Positions 42,658 to 53,810 of a stretch of 64,000 nucleotides of DNA are shown here, in pieces. The DNA comes from Paragemmobacter kunshanensis (GTDB lineage: Bacteria > Pseudomonadota > Alphaproteobacteria > Rhodobacterales > Rhodobacteraceae): NCBI RefSeq assembly GCF_011059185.1, contig NZ_JAALFE010000009.1:99543-163542 (forward strand). Direction: 5' to 3'. Numbering within the stretch: the stretch's first letter is position 1; the number at the start of each line of letters is the position of its first letter. The notes beneath the pieces were generated by a model, which was not told where the DNA came from, searched no databases, and was given only the letters and a program-made list of their open reading frames with translations. The translations under genes were made by a program, and so were the position numbers.

Positions 42658-42757
42658 AACCTAGGGGCGAAAACAGAGCATAGGCCTGTCAAACACCCCG
42701 CTGAGGTTTGACGGAAGACCCGGCAGGGCATTGAGAAACAACGGGACTTTGTGAATG

Positions 42758-42847
<90 letters not shown>

Positions 42848-43042
42848 GCGCTTTTGGGCAGTCGTCGTGCCGGGGTGTCTAGCGGGAGCGGCGGGGGGTT
42901 GCAAGGTGGATTTCGTGGCTGTCGGGCAGAAAATCGGCGCGGGGCGCGCGCGCCGGGGGCGAAGCCGGGCGGCGGGGCCGGGGAGGCGCGGGGCGGTGGG
43001 GAGGGTGGGCGGATGATCGCGCAGATGTGCCCCGTGGCGGGC

Positions 43043-43071
43043 TTGGCATGGCGGAAGACAGTCTCTAGCTT
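43043..43071 (+). promoter_or_regulatory. Promoter of the DUF2059 gene
   Basis: TTGGCA (43043-43048), 17 bp, TAGCTT (43066-43071), ending 58 bases before the chosen ATG. It argues against any start codon further upstream. Confidence 0.5.
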
Positions 43072-43129
43072 TTGGGGCAGACATGCGCCGGGCGCGGCTT
43101 TCGCGCAGGGCGGCGGGAAAGGAAAGCGG

Positions 43130-44089
43130 ATGCGGCAGGCGGGAAAGACGGATGAGATGGCCCGGACCGCGGGCGGGCGGCCCGGGGCGGTGCTGTTGGC
43201 GGCGCGGGCGGCATCGGTTGCCTGTCTGGTCGGGCTGACGGCGGCTGGTGGCCTGGGGCTTGGGGCCCTGCTGCCGTTTGCTGCCGCGCAGGCGCAGGAG
43301 AGCGGAGCCGCCCCGGCGGAGGTGGCTGCATCAGTAGAGACCCTGATCGGGACGATGCGCCTGGCCGACACCGTGGAGATCCTGCGCGAAGAGGGCCAGA
43401 AATACGGCCGCACGCTGGAGGCGGACATGTTCCCCGGCGCGGGCGGGGCGGGTTGGGAGGCGACGGTCGCGCTGATCTATGATGCCCCGCGCATGCAGCA
43501 GGTATTGGGTGAGGCCTTGCAGAGGGAACTGGCCCGCGCGCCGGAGGAGATTGCCGCGATGCAGGCCTTCTTTGCCTCGGATCTGGGGCAGAAGGTGCTG
43601 AAGCTGGAGATCGAGGCGCGGCGCACGCTGCTGGATGAGGCGGCGGAAGAGGCGGCACGGCTGGCCTGGGAGGATCTGGAGGCCGATGATCCGGCCCGGG
43701 TCGACCTGCTGGAGCGGTTCGTGCAGGCCAATGACCTGGTGGAATCCAATGTCATGGGGGCATTGAATGCCAATCTTGCCTTCTATCGCGGCATGGCCGA
43801 TGGCGGGGCCTTTGGCGGCGAGATGACCGAAGAGCAGATGCTGGCCGATGTCTGGGCGCAGGAGGCGGATGTGCGCGGCCAGACGACCGACTGGCTTTAC
43901 CCCTATCTGACGCTGGCCTATGGGCCGCTTTCGGAGGGCGAGTTGCAGGACTATACCGCCTTTTCGTCCTCGCCGGCCGGGCAGGTGCTGAATGCCGCGC
44001 TCTTTGCGGCTTTTGACGAGGTCTTTTCCCCGGTGTCGCGGGCGCTGGGCCTGGCCGTGGCGCAGCAGATGCAGGGCCAGGACATCTGA
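43130..44089 (+). CDS. DUF2059 domain-containing exported protein
   Basis: A 319-residue protein. A long positively charged N-terminus and hydrophobic stretch (VACLVGLTAAGGLGLGALLP) end in AAAQAQ, a signal-peptidase site. The mature part is helical with the DUF2059 pattern near the middle (EIAAMQAFFASDLGQKVLKLE) and a second related segment near the end (LQDYTAFSSSPAGQVLNAA). Function is unknown; this family is periplasmic. ATG 43130 has AAAGGAAAG upstream and lies after a promoter; ATG 43154 is an alternative. Confidence 0.8.
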   Translation: MRQAGKTDEMARTAGGRPGAVLLAARAASVACLVGLTAAGGLGLGALLPFAAAQAQESGAAPAEVAASVETLIGTMRLADTVEILREEGQKYGRTLEADMFPGAGGAGWEATVALIYDAPRMQQVLGEALQRELARAPEEIAAMQAFFASDLGQKVLKLEIEARRTLLDEAAEEAARLAWEDLEADDPARVDLLERFVQANDLVESNVMGALNANLAFYRGMADGGAFGGEMTEEQMLADVWAQEADVRGQTTDWLYPYLTLAYGPLSEGELQDYTAFSSSPAGQVLNAALFAAFDEVFSPVSRALGLAVAQQMQGQDI

Positions 44090-44113
44090 GGCGCGAAGGG
44101 GCAGGGATCGGGC

Positions 44114-44142
44114 TTGACTTCGCCCGGGCTTGCCCCGATAAG
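44114..44142 (+). promoter_or_regulatory. Promoter of the rplU-rpmA operon
   Basis: TTGACT (44114-44119), 17 bp, GATAAG (44137-44142). The mRNA leader would be about 130 bases and includes GC-rich inverted repeats that could serve autoregulation; no known ribosomal-protein leader was recognised. Confidence 0.6.
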
Positions 44143-44281
44143 CGCGCATCCTGGCGAGACGCGAGTCTGGCCCGGACCATATTTCAATGACGCCCGCGAG
44201 GGCGCGCAGTCCGAGGCGGGGAAACCCCGACAACGCCCAGCAATGGGGGCCACAGGGCGCGGAGCAAGAAGAGGAAGACCC

Positions 44282-44737
44282 ATGTTCGCGGTCCTGAAGA
44301 CCGGTGGCAAGCAGTACAAGGTGCAGGCGGGTGACGTCCTGCGCGTGGAAAAGCTGGCCGCCAATGCTGGTGACAAGATCCAGTTCAACGAGATCCTGAT
44401 GGTCGGGGGTGACACCGTGACCGTCGGCGTGCCCACCGTGAAGGGTGCAGGCGTGGTCGCGGAAGTGATCGATCAGATCAAGGGCGAGAAGACGATCCAC
44501 TACGTCAAGCGCCGCCGCAAGCACAGCTCGCAGCGCACCAAGGGCCACCGTCAGCAGCTGACGCTGGTCCGCGTGACCGAGGTTCTGGCCTCGGGCGCCG
44601 AGAAGTCGGGTGTGGCTGCCGCCACCGGCACCGCCGATGCGCGCCGCGCCGCCCATAACGCTGCTGCCGCCGCCCCGGCTGCGGAAGCCGCGAAACCGAA
44701 GCGCGCCAAGAAGGCCGCTGAAGCCGCTGCGGAATAA
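44282..44737 (+). CDS. rplU: 50S ribosomal protein L21
   Basis: A 151-residue L21. The conserved core MFAVLKTGGKQYKVQAGDVL ... VKRRRKHSSQRTKGHRQQLT fills the first ~105 residues. The last ~45 are an Ala/Lys-rich tail (AAAAAPAAEAAKPKRAKKAA) absent from the ~103-residue E. coli protein but common in alphaproteobacteria. ATG 44282 follows AAGAAGAGGAAGACCC. It is cotranscribed with rpmA 13 bases downstream. Confidence 0.97.
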   Translation: MFAVLKTGGKQYKVQAGDVLRVEKLAANAGDKIQFNEILMVGGDTVTVGVPTVKGAGVVAEVIDQIKGEKTIHYVKRRRKHSSQRTKGHRQQLTLVRVTEVLASGAEKSGVAAATGTADARRAAHNAAAAAPAAEAAKPKRAKKAAEAAAE

Positions 44738-44750
44738 GGAGTAACACCCC

Positions 44751-45020
44751 ATGGCACATAAAAAGGCAGGCGGTTCTTCCCGCAACGGTCGCGACAGCGC
44801 CGGTCGTCGTCTTGGCGTGAAGCTCTATGGCGGCCAGGCCGCCATCCCGGGCAACATCATCGTGCGCCAGCGCGGCACGACCTATTTCCCCGGCCAAGGC
44901 GTCGGCATGGGCACGGATCACACGATCTTTGCCGTGACCGAAGGCAAGGTGACCTTCAAGAAGGGCCTCAAGGGCCGCACCTTCATTTCGGTCCTCCCGG
45001 TCGCGGAGGCAGCCGAGTAA
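44751..45020 (+). CDS. rpmA: 50S ribosomal protein L27
   Basis: An 89-residue L27: [20 protein letters not shown], then [20 protein letters not shown], then [20 protein letters not shown]. The N-terminal tail reaches the peptidyl-transferase centre, and MAHKKAGG needs no N-terminal processing of the Firmicutes type. It has normal length and sits 13 bases after rplU with an AAGGAGT ribosome-binding site. Confidence 0.98.
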   Translation: MAHKKAGGSSRNGRDSAGRRLGVKLYGGQAAIPGNIIVRQRGTTYFPGQGVGMGTDHTIFAVTEGKVTFKKGLKGRTFISVLPVAEAAE

Positions 45021-45048
45021 GCCGAACCTTTACAATTGGCTTGTAAAC

Positions 45049-45076
45049 GGGGGATCGGCTGAAAGGCCGGTCCCCC
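45049..45076 (+). terminator. Hairpin terminator after rpmA
   Basis: 11-bp stem GGGGGATCGGC/GCCGGTCCCCC with one G-U pair and a 6-base loop; only a short T-run (CATTTCC) follows some bases later. Confidence 0.6.
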
Positions 45077-45245
45077 AAGTCATTTCCGGGCCGCTGTCCG
45101 GGATGGTGGGGGGGATGCGTGGCGGGCCCGTTCCGGGCCTGTCGCGAAAAAGCCGGGCTGCGGGCGCAATTTTCCGCATTTCGTGCCGTAACGACTTGAA
45201 CGGGGTTTCTTCGGCCCCGACATGCGCTTCGTCAGGAGGGGAGCC

Positions 45246-45806
45246 ATGATGCTGGACAAGATCGCCGCGATGCCCGAGGGGGCCATTGCCGCCGGACGCT
45301 TCATCCTGCGCCCGGCGCGGCCGTCGGATGCGGGGCTGTTTGCCCTTTATGCCGGCGACCGCCGGGTGGCCGAGGCGACGCGGTCGATCCCGCATCCGCT
45401 GCCGCCCGGCGCGGCGGAGGCCTTTGTCGCCCGCGCCAGCCTGCAGGGCGGGGATGAGGATGTCTGGGTCATGGACGGATCGGCCACTGGCCTGGCCGAG
45501 GTGCTGGGTGTGATCAGCCTGAAGCGGATGGACGAGACGCGCTTTGACCGTGGCCAGTCGGAGGTGGGCTATTGGGTGGCCCCGGCCTTCTGGAACGCAG
45601 GCTTCGCCTCGGAGGCGGTCAGGGCGCTGGTCGAGGCCAATCCGCAGAAGAACCGCACGATCTTTGCCGAGGTGTTCCAGGACAATCCGGGATCGGCGCG
45701 GGTGCTGACCAATGCGGGCTTCCAGTATCTGGGCGACGCCGAGACATTCTCGGTCGCGCGCAATGCGCGGGTGCCGACCTGGACCTATATCCGCAAGCTG
45801 GATTGA
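45246..45806 (+). CDS. RimJ/RimL-type GNAT acetyltransferase
   Basis: A 186-residue GNAT: FILRPARPSDAGLFALYAGD at the start, SEVGYWVAPAFWNAGFASEA with the acetyl-CoA loop, and EVFQDNPGSARVLTNAGFQY, typical of the ribosomal-protein Ser/Ala acetyltransferase class. It has a very strong ribosome-binding site (AGGAGGGGAG) before ATG 45246, with ATG 45249 next to it. It sits between rpmA and obgE. The substrate is unknown. Confidence 0.88.
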   Translation: MMLDKIAAMPEGAIAAGRFILRPARPSDAGLFALYAGDRRVAEATRSIPHPLPPGAAEAFVARASLQGGDEDVWVMDGSATGLAEVLGVISLKRMDETRFDRGQSEVGYWVAPAFWNAGFASEAVRALVEANPQKNRTIFAEVFQDNPGSARVLTNAGFQYLGDAETFSVARNARVPTWTYIRKLD

Positions 45807-45818
45807 GGGCAGGCCGGG

Positions 45819-45914
45819 GGGGCATGCGGCCCCCCCGGACCCCCCCTGTCCTTCCCCCAAGTGACCTGGCGCGGATGGCAGGCGTTCTTTTCGGGTATTT
45901 GGGCCAAGATGAAG
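45819..45914 (+). repeat. Intergenic repeat element, copy 1
   Basis: A G7/C7 hairpin (45819-45839) followed, after a ~50-base insertion not seen in other copies, by the conserved core GGGTATTT...CCAAGATGAAG (45893-45914). It lies between the GNAT gene and obgE, upstream of the obgE promoter candidate. Confidence 0.7.
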
Positions 45915-45933
45915 TGGCGTTGGGCAGGAAGGC

Positions 45934-45962
45934 TTGAGCCTTGGGCCTTTGTCCACTATCGC
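45934..45962 (+). promoter_or_regulatory. Promoter candidate of obgE
   Basis: TTGAGC (45934-45939), 17 bp, TATCGC (45957-45962), ending 46 bases before the obgE ATG. Confidence 0.4.
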
Positions 45963-45996
45963 CTGTGAGCATATCCGCCTGTTTCGATCCTGATGA

Positions 45997-48152
<2,156 letters not shown>

Positions 48153-48166
48153 TGGCTGGCGGCGGA

Positions 48167-48213
48167 CCGGGGGCCAGCCCCCGGACCCCCGGGGTATTTG
48201 GGCCAAGATGAAG
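48167..48213 (+). repeat. Intergenic repeat element, copy 2
   Basis: Hairpin CCGGGGG-4-CCCCCGG (48167-48184) followed directly by ACCCCCG and the core GGGTATTT...CCAAGATGAAG (48192-48213). It ends 11 bases before proA, so the GAUGAAG-like end may double as part of the ribosome-binding region. Confidence 0.75.
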
Positions 48214-48224
48214 GGGCTTTGGGC

Positions 48225-49484
48225 ATGGATGGCAATTTCGCGGACATGATGGCCGGGATCGGGGCTGCGGCGCGGGCGGCGGCGGCGGAACTGGCCTATG
48301 CGAGTGCCGAGCGCAAGCATGCGGCGCTGATCGGGGCGGCGCAGTATGTCTGGGAGCGGCGGGACGAGATCATCGCGGCCAATGCGAAGGACATGGCGTT
48401 CGGGGTGGCAAAGGGGTTGTCGCCGGCCATGCTGGATCGGTTGAAGCTGGACGAGGGGCGCATCCGGGGCATCGTCGATGGCTTGCGCGCGGTGGCGGAG
48501 CAGAAGGATCCGGTGGGCGAGGTGATCGCCGAATGGGACCGGCCGACGGGGCTGCATATCCAGCGGGTGCGGACGCCCCTTGGCGTGGTGGGTGTGATCT
48601 ATGAGAGCCGCCCGAATGTGACGGCGGATGCGGGCGCGCTGTGCCTGAAGGCGGGGAATGCGGTGATCCTGCGGGGGGGATCGGAGAGCTTCCATTCCTC
48701 GACCGTCATCCATGCCTGCATGGTGCAGGGGTTGCGCGCGGCGGGGTTGCCGGAGGCGGCGGTGCAACTGGTGCCGACGCGGGACCGCGGGATGGTGGAG
48801 GCCATGCTGCGGGCGGTGGAATGGATCGACGTGATCGTGCCGCGCGGGGGCAAGGGGCTGGTGGGTCTGGTGCAGCGCGAGGCGCGGGTGCCGGTCTTTG
48901 CCCATCTGGAGGGGATCTGCCACATCTATGCCGATGGCGACGCGGATCTTGAAAAGGCGCGGCGGGTGGTGATCAACGCCAAGACCCGGCGCACGGGGAT
49001 TTGCGGGGCGGCGGAGTGCCTGCTGATCGACCGGCGGTTCTGGGAGACGCATGGCGGCGTGCTGGTGACGGACCTGCTGGAGCGGGGCGTGGAGGTGCGG
49101 GCGGAGGGTGATCTGCTGACCGTGCCGGGGACGGTTGCGGCCGAGGAGGGGGATTTCGGCTGCGAATTCCTGGACATGATCATCGCGGCGAAGATCGTGG
49201 ATGGGGTGGACGGGGCGATTGCGCATATCCGCCGCTATGGCAGCCAGCATACCGAAAGCATCCTGACCGAGAATGACGCCACCGCCGCGCGGTTCTTCCA
49301 GCGGCTGGATTCGGCGATCCTGATGCGCAATGCCAGCACCCAGTTCGCGGATGGGGGCGAGTTCGGGATGGGGGCCGAGATCGGGATTGCCACGGGCAAG
49401 CTGCATGCGCGCGGGCCTGTGGGGGCAGAGCAGTTGACCAGCTTCAAATACCTGGTGACAGGCGACGGGACGATCAGAAGCTGA
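48225..49484 (+). CDS. proA: Glutamate-5-semialdehyde dehydrogenase
   Basis: A 419-residue ProA of the aldehyde-dehydrogenase superfamily (normal ~417). Seen: [41 protein letters not shown], and the catalytic Cys in [11 protein letters not shown]. It reduces glutamyl phosphate to glutamate semialdehyde, the second step of proline synthesis after ProB. ATG 48225 gives MDGNFADMM; an earlier in-frame ATG falls inside the repeat element. It converges on chpT, with an 11-base overlap of the 3' ends. Confidence 0.96.
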   Translation: MDGNFADMMAGIGAAARAAAAELAYASAERKHAALIGAAQYVWERRDEIIAANAKDMAFGVAKGLSPAMLDRLKLDEGRIRGIVDGLRAVAEQKDPVGEVIAEWDRPTGLHIQRVRTPLGVVGVIYESRPNVTADAGALCLKAGNAVILRGGSESFHSSTVIHACMVQGLRAAGLPEAAVQLVPTRDRGMVEAMLRAVEWIDVIVPRGGKGLVGLVQREARVPVFAHLEGICHIYADGDADLEKARRVVINAKTRRTGICGAAECLLIDRRFWETHGGVLVTDLLERGVEVRAEGDLLTVPGTVAAEEGDFGCEFLDMIIAAKIVDGVDGAIAHIRRYGSQHTESILTENDATAARFFQRLDSAILMRNASTQFADGGEFGMGAEIGIATGKLHARGPVGAEQLTSFKYLVTGDGTIRS

Positions 49485-50085
49485 TCCGGATCCGTTCGGG
49501 TTCCATCGCGATCGTGGCAGGGCGGCCCAGATCGGCGAGGGCGCGGGCGGCGAGTGGGAACTGCACCTCGGCCGGTTCGAGCCCGGGGGCGGGTGTGGCG
49601 CGGGCGGGGGCTGGAGCGATCAGCGACCACAGGGCCGTATCTTCGCGCAGGCGGGGCGAGGTGAGGACGAGCGACCAGCCGTCCTCATCGCCCCGCACCG
49701 CGATCTGGCCCCCCGCGCGCAGGGCGCGTTCGGCGCAGAGCAGGAGGAGGCAGACGGCCTTGGCCTCACCCCGGTCGAGATCGGGGGGGCTGACCCAATC
49801 CACCGAGATGCGGCCAGAGGGAAAGAGATCGGCGAGGATGGCCAGAACCTCGGCCCGCGAAAGCGCCTGGCCCGGGCGCGACAGGCCGAAGGCCAGCCGG
49901 AAGAAGCGCAATCGGGCGGTCAGGGTGCGGACGCTTTCGGAGATCATCGCGACTTCGTCGCTGCGGCCGGAGCCGGCAAGCAGAAGCAGTTCCACCCCGT
50001 TGCCGATGGCCCCGATCGGGCCGATAAGATCATGGCAGATGCGGGAGCCGAGCAGGGCATTCAGATCGGGCGGGGTGGTGGACAT
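49474..50085 (-). CDS. chpT: ChpT-type histidine phosphotransferase
   Basis: A 203-residue ChpT-like protein. The phospho-accepting His18 lies in [19 protein letters not shown], resembling a HisKA helix, and the rest is a degenerate ATPase-like fold without ATP motifs. In Caulobacter ChpT relays phosphate from CckA to CtrA and CpdR; in Rhodobacteraceae the same relay controls motility and gene-transfer agents. It is read leftward and overlaps the end of proA by 11 bases. Confidence 0.85.
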   Translation of the reverse strand: MSTTPPDLNALLGSRICHDLIGPIGAIGNGVELLLLAGSGRSDEVAMISESVRTLTARLRFFRLAFGLSRPGQALSRAEVLAILADLFPSGRISVDWVSPPDLDRGEAKAVCLLLLCAERALRAGGQIAVRGDEDGWSLVLTSPRLREDTALWSLIAPAPARATPAPGLEPAEVQFPLAARALADLGRPATIAMEPERIRISF

Positions 50086-50115
50086 GATACGCTCTCACTT
50101 GGAAAGGGGCACGGG

Positions 50116-50295
50116 ATGAATTCATTGCTGGAGCCGGGGATGCTGGTGCGCCACCCGGCAGAGCCCGACTGGGGCCTTGGTCAGGTGCAATCCAATATCG
50201 GGGGCCGGATCACGGTGAATTTCGAACATCGGGGCAAGGTTGTCATAGATGGGCGACATATCGAGTTGAGACTGGTCTTCGGTGACTCGGAATGA
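50116..50295 (+). CDS. DUF3553 protein
   Basis: A 59-residue protein matching DUF3553: LLEPGMLVRHPAEPDWGLGQ, then GGRITVNFEHRGKVVIDG. It looks like a small SH3/Tudor-like barrel related to the UvrD/PcrA C-terminal domain that binds RNA polymerase; that relation is from memory. ATG 50116 follows GGAAAGGGG. It is divergent from chpT, 30 bases away. Confidence 0.82.
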   Translation: MNSLLEPGMLVRHPAEPDWGLGQVQSNIGGRITVNFEHRGKVVIDGRHIELRLVFGDSE

Positions 50296-50383
50296 TGGGG
50301 CGCTGCGCGGGAATTGCAACCCCGGGTTGACAGCCCGTTCGAGAGGCGGGGAAGGCGGCAGGGCCTGCGGGGGACCGGCGCCC

Positions 50384-50412
50384 TTGCGTTGGCGGGGGCA
50401 GGCCCATAGATG
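50384..50412 (+). promoter_or_regulatory. Promoter candidate of olsB
   Basis: TTGCGT (50384-50389), 17 bp, TAGATG (50407-50412), close to the rRNA-type pair TTGCGG/TAGATA at 63754. It overlaps the first possible olsB ATG (50410) and so supports the later start at 50455. Confidence 0.4.
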
Positions 50413-50454
50413 GGGCGCAGCACGGCGCGGAAGGGAACGGGGCGCAACGGCCAG

Positions 50455-51234
50455 ATGATTGCAGAGGAGTCGGTCTTTTCCCTTCGCCTTGCGCGCGATG
50501 CGCGCGATCTGCGCGCGGCGCAGCGGTTGCGCTATGGCGTCTTTGTCGAGGAACTGGGTGCGGACGGGCCGCTGGTGGACCACCAGGCGCGGCTGGAGCG
50601 GGACAGGTTCGACGATATCTTCGACCACCTGCTCTTGATCGACAACCGGCGGGATCCCGGGCTGCTTGAGGATGTGGTGGGGGTGTATCGGCTGCTGCCT
50701 TCGGATCGGCTGGGGCCGGGGGGGCGGTTCTATTCGGAAGCGGAATACGACCTTGCGCCGCTGCGGGCGACGGGGCGGAAGCTTCTGGAACTGGGGCGGT
50801 CCTGCGTGCATCCCGATCATCGTGGCGGAACGGCGATGTTCCATCTGTGGAACGGGCTGGCCGATTACGTGCTGGAGCGCGGGATCGAGATCCTGTTCGG
50901 CGTGGCAAGCTTTCACGGCACCGATATCGCGCGGCTGACGCCGTCGCTGGCCTATCTGCATCATCACCATCTGGCACCGCCCGCACTGCGGGTGCGGGCG
51001 CGGGAGCCGGGATTTCAGCGGATGGACCTGCTGCCACCCGATCAGCTTGACCGCAAGGCCGCGATGGCGGCGACGCCTGCGCTGATCAAGGCCTATCTGC
51101 GGCTGGGCGGCTTTGTGGGCGAGGGGGCCTGGATCGACCGGGATTTCAACACGACGGATGTCTGCCTGGTGATGGATACGGGCCGGATGTCAGAGCGGCA
51201 TCGCGGCTATTACACGCGGGGACGGCAGGGGTGA
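50455..51234 (+). CDS. olsB: L-ornithine N-alpha-acyltransferase
   Basis: About 259 residues, the OlsB/GNAT-like hemolysin-related acyltransferase: FSLRLARDARDLRAAQRLRY, VFVEELG, LGRSCVHPDHRGGTAMFHLW, and FGVASFHGTD. It transfers a 3-hydroxyacyl chain from ACP to ornithine, forming lyso-ornithine lipid. The start is 50455 rather than 50410 because of the promoter at 50384 and the homology onset. It overlaps olsA by GTGA, so both enzymes of ornithine-lipid synthesis are coupled. Confidence 0.9.
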   Translation: MIAEESVFSLRLARDARDLRAAQRLRYGVFVEELGADGPLVDHQARLERDRFDDIFDHLLLIDNRRDPGLLEDVVGVYRLLPSDRLGPGGRFYSEAEYDLAPLRATGRKLLELGRSCVHPDHRGGTAMFHLWNGLADYVLERGIEILFGVASFHGTDIARLTPSLAYLHHHHLAPPALRVRAREPGFQRMDLLPPDQLDRKAAMAATPALIKAYLRLGGFVGEGAWIDRDFNTTDVCLVMDTGRMSERHRGYYTRGRQG

Positions 51235-52058
51235 GCGACGGGGAAGATTGGCGCGATGCCCGCATGGCCAGCCCGCCGGTGACGGTGGCGGGTTGGGGGC
51301 GTGTGCTGTGGCGGGGGGCGCTGATGGGGGCTGTCACCTATGGCTGCCTGATCCTGCTTCTGGCGCTGCGCCTGATCGAGCGGCCCCTGTTCGGCCTGCG
51401 CCGGCCCTGGACGCCCTTCATCACGCAATTCGTCTGCAAGAGTGCCTTCGTGATCCTGCGCCTGCCCCTGCGGGTGACCGGGCGGCCGATGCGGCAGCGC
51501 GGGGCGCTGGTGGCCAATCATGCCTCATGGCTGGACATCTTCGCCCTGAACGCCGCGCAGCGGGGGTATTTCGTGGCAAAATCCGAGGTGGAGCATTGGG
51601 CCGCGATCGGCTGGCTGGCGCGGGCGACCGGGACGGTCTTCATCGCCCGGCAGGGGCGCGAGGCCAAGCGCCAGCAGCGCCTGTTCGAGGACAGGCTGCG
51701 GATGGGCCATCACCTGATGTTCTTTCCCGAGGGCACAAGCACGGATTCGATCCGTGTCCTGCCGTTCAAATCCACGCTTTTCGCGGCCTTCTGGTCGCAT
51801 GGGCTGGAAGAGGTGATGTGGATCCAGCCGGTGACGCTGGCCTATCACGCGCCACGGGGCGAGGACCGGCGCTTTTACGGCTGGTGGGGCGAGATGGACT
51901 TCGCGCCGCATTTCCTGATGGTGCTGGCGCAGGCGCGGCAGGGGCGGCTGGAGGTGATCTTTCACGAGCCGGTGCCGGTGGATGCCTTTGCCGATCGCAA
52001 GGCGTTGGCGCTGCATTGTGAAACAGAAGTGCGGGCCGGTCTGGCCGGGCGGCTGTAG
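51231..52058 (+). CDS. olsA: Lyso-ornithine lipid O-acyltransferase
   Basis: A 275-residue PlsC-family acyltransferase: an N-terminal membrane helix (LMGAVTYGCLILLLALRLI), catalytic NHASWLD (His97, Asp102), and FFPEGTSTDS. It adds the second acyl chain to lyso-ornithine lipid made by OlsB; some OlsA proteins also act on lysophosphatidic acid. The GTG start overlaps the olsB stop. Two hairpins follow directly. Confidence 0.92.
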   Translation: MSDGEDWRDARMASPPVTVAGWGRVLWRGALMGAVTYGCLILLLALRLIERPLFGLRRPWTPFITQFVCKSAFVILRLPLRVTGRPMRQRGALVANHASWLDIFALNAAQRGYFVAKSEVEHWAAIGWLARATGTVFIARQGREAKRQQRLFEDRLRMGHHLMFFPEGTSTDSIRVLPFKSTLFAAFWSHGLEEVMWIQPVTLAYHAPRGEDRRFYGWWGEMDFAPHFLMVLAQARQGRLEVIFHEPVPVDAFADRKALALHCETEVRAGLAGRL

Positions 52059-52111
52059 GGCGGGGGTCTCCCCGCCATTGCCGGTGGTCGTAGGGCGGGG
52101 TTCACCCCGCC
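52059..52111. repeat. Two GTAGGGCGGGG hairpins between convergent genes
   Basis: Stem GGCGGGG/CCCCGCC occurs twice, at 52059-52076 (loop GTCT) and 52094-52111 (loop TTCA), both preceded by GTAG. They sit between olsA (+) and the thiE-like gene (-), and probably act as bidirectional transcript ends. Confidence 0.7.
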
Positions 52112-52135
52112 TTCCCCCCCCCTAGGTCACCACCA

Positions 52136-52753
52136 TCACCCCAGGGGCGCGAGCAGGGTTTTCAGGGCGGCGGCGGGATCGTCTTTCGACCAGATCTCTT
52201 CGCCGATGGCGAAGAAATCGGTGACGGGGCCGAATTTCGCCACCAGTTCGGCAGTCAGGGCGCCTTCGGCGACGACGGGCACCTCGATCACCTCGGACCA
52301 CCATTCGAAAAGGTCGAATTCGGCGCGCGAGCCGTCGCCCAGGGGTGTATCGCCGATGGGGCCGAAGCAGACGTAATCCGCCCCGTTTTCGCCTGCCGAC
52401 ATGCCTTCATGCCGGGTGGTGCCGCAATGGGCGCCGATGATGGCGTCGGGCAGGTCCTTGCGGACCTTGCGGATGGAGCGCGCGCCATCGGTCAGGTGGA
52501 CACCGTCAAGGCCCAGCCGTTCCACCAGAAGGACATGGCGTTCGATCACCACGGCCACGTCGCGGGCATGGGCGGTGTGGCGGATTGCGTCGGCGGCGCG
52601 CAGGATGCGGTCTTCGTCGCTTGTGGCGAGCGCGATGCGGAGGCAGGCGATATCGGTGGAATCGAGCACTGCGGCAAGCTGATCGGGATAGGTGTCGAGG
52701 TCCAGTTCCGGCGGGGTGATCAGGTAGATCTGCGGGCGGTCTTGGTTGGCCAT
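52136..52753 (-). CDS. thiE: Thiamine-phosphate synthase-like protein
   Basis: A 205-residue TIM-barrel of the ThiE/TenI family. Seen: IYLITPPELDLDTYPDQLA at the start, DGVHLTDGARSIR (ThiE usually DGVHLGQ), IGAHCGTTRHEGM, and GADYVCFGPIGDT. ThiE couples hydroxymethylpyrimidine-PP and thiazole phosphate. Some motifs are loose here, so a diverged or TenI-like role is possible. ATG 52753 follows GGAG at a suitable distance. It is divergent from the methyltransferase gene. Confidence 0.75.
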   Translation of the reverse strand: MANQDRPQIYLITPPELDLDTYPDQLAAVLDSTDIACLRIALATSDEDRILRAADAIRHTAHARDVAVVIERHVLLVERLGLDGVHLTDGARSIRKVRKDLPDAIIGAHCGTTRHEGMSAGENGADYVCFGPIGDTPLGDGSRAEFDLFEWWSEVIEVPVVAEGALTAELVAKFGPVTDFFAIGEEIWSKDDPAAALKTLLAPLG

Positions 52754-52821
52754 GGGGCGCTCCGGCATGGGTTTGGGGGTGATTAGCGCAGATTTCCGGC
52801 GAAGGCGAGGGCAGCTTGGCC

Positions 52822-52850
52822 TTGTCCGGCGGGGGAGGGGCGCGTATCTG
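52822..52850 (+). promoter_or_regulatory. Promoter candidate of the SPOUT methyltransferase gene
   Basis: TTGTCC (52822-52827), 17 bp, TATCTG (52845-52850), 27 bases before the GTG start. Confidence 0.4.
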
Positions 52851-52877
52851 GCGCGGGTGCGACCCCGGAGAAAGCCC

Positions 52878-53624
52878 GTGACCGAGATCATCCCGCCCTG
52901 TTTCATCCTTGTCCGCCCGCAGATGGGCGAGAATATCGGGGCTGCGGCGCGGGCCATGCTGAACTTCGGGCTGGAGCGGATGCGGATCGTGGATCCGCGC
53001 GACGGCTGGCCCAATCCGAAGGCGGTGGCCATGGCCTCGGGCGCGGGGCGGGTGCTGGACCGGGCGGGGTTGTTTCAGGATATCCCGGCGGCGATTGCGG
53101 ATTGCGATTTCGTCTTTGCCACCACGGCGCGCAGCCGGGAACTGGTGAAGCCGGTCGTCACGCCCGAACGCGCGATGGAGATGACGCGCGCCATGGTGGC
53201 CGAGGGGCGCCGGGTGGGGTTCCTGTTCGGGCCGGAGCGGGCCGGGCTGGAGAATGAGGATGTGGCCCCGGCCAATGCCATCGTGACGGTGCCGGTGAAC
53301 CCGGAATTCCCCAGCCTGAACCTGGCGCAATGCGCGCTGCTTCTGGGATATGAGTGGCGGCGGCAGACCGAGACGGTCGCGCCGGAGGTGATGGGCCTGG
53401 CGCGGACCGATTTCGCGACCCGGCTGGAGGTGGAGCGGCTGTCGGACCATTTCGAGGAGCGGCTGGAGGCGGCGGGATTCTTCTACCCGCCCGAGAAGGC
53501 ACCGCATATGAAGTTGAACCTGCGCAACATGTTCGCGCGGCTTGGCCTGACGCGGGCCGAGGTGCAGACCTTCCACGGCATGCTGCGGCAGATCGCCTTC
53601 AAGCTGCGCCAGATGGGGGAGTGA
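52878..53624 (+). CDS. trmJ: TrmJ-like tRNA (cytidine/uridine-2'-O-)-methyltransferase
   Basis: A 248-residue SpoU/SPOUT methyltransferase. FILVRPQMGENIGAAARAML is the RNA-binding and catalytic Asn/Arg motif, and VGFLFGPERAGLENEDV and VPVNPEFPSLNLAQC form the SAM-binding knot. The C-terminal helices fit TrmJ, which methylates position 32 in the tRNA anticodon loop. GTG 52878 follows CGGAG at the right distance and sits after a promoter. The position specificity is inferred from family. Confidence 0.85.
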   Translation: MTEIIPPCFILVRPQMGENIGAAARAMLNFGLERMRIVDPRDGWPNPKAVAMASGAGRVLDRAGLFQDIPAAIADCDFVFATTARSRELVKPVVTPERAMEMTRAMVAEGRRVGFLFGPERAGLENEDVAPANAIVTVPVNPEFPSLNLAQCALLLGYEWRRQTETVAPEVMGLARTDFATRLEVERLSDHFEERLEAAGFFYPPEKAPHMKLNLRNMFARLGLTRAEVQTFHGMLRQIAFKLRQMGE

Positions 53625-53646
53625 GTCTCTTCGGGCCAGCGTCGGA

Positions 53647-53692
53647 CCGGGGGTTTCCCCCGGACCCCCAGGGTATTTGGGCCAAGATGAAG
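53647..53692 (+). repeat. Intergenic repeat element, copy 3
   Basis: Hairpin CCGGGGG-TTT-CCCCCGG (53647-53663), then ACCCCCA and the core GGGTATTT...CCAAGATGAAG (53671-53692). It is nearly identical to copy 2. It follows the methyltransferase gene by 22 bases and precedes ctaA by about 120. Confidence 0.75.
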
Positions 53693-53810
53693 CCGGCTTG
53701 CCAGGGAAGGCGGCATCGGGGGCGGGATGGGGGCGGCACTCTTCGCCGCAGCCTCTTGAAGGGGGCGGGGGGGCGGCATACCCTCCGCGCCGGATGAGGG
53801 AGACCGCGAC

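Noticed and set aside
42854..43129. Longer start for the DUF2059 protein at 42854
   Set aside because: The extension is Gly/Arg-rich, sits upstream of a good promoter (43043-43071), and hides the signal peptide at an internal position.
50321..50350. TTGACA at ~50338 as the olsB promoter
   Set aside because: No acceptable -10 at 16-18 bp; the pair at 50384/50407 fits better.
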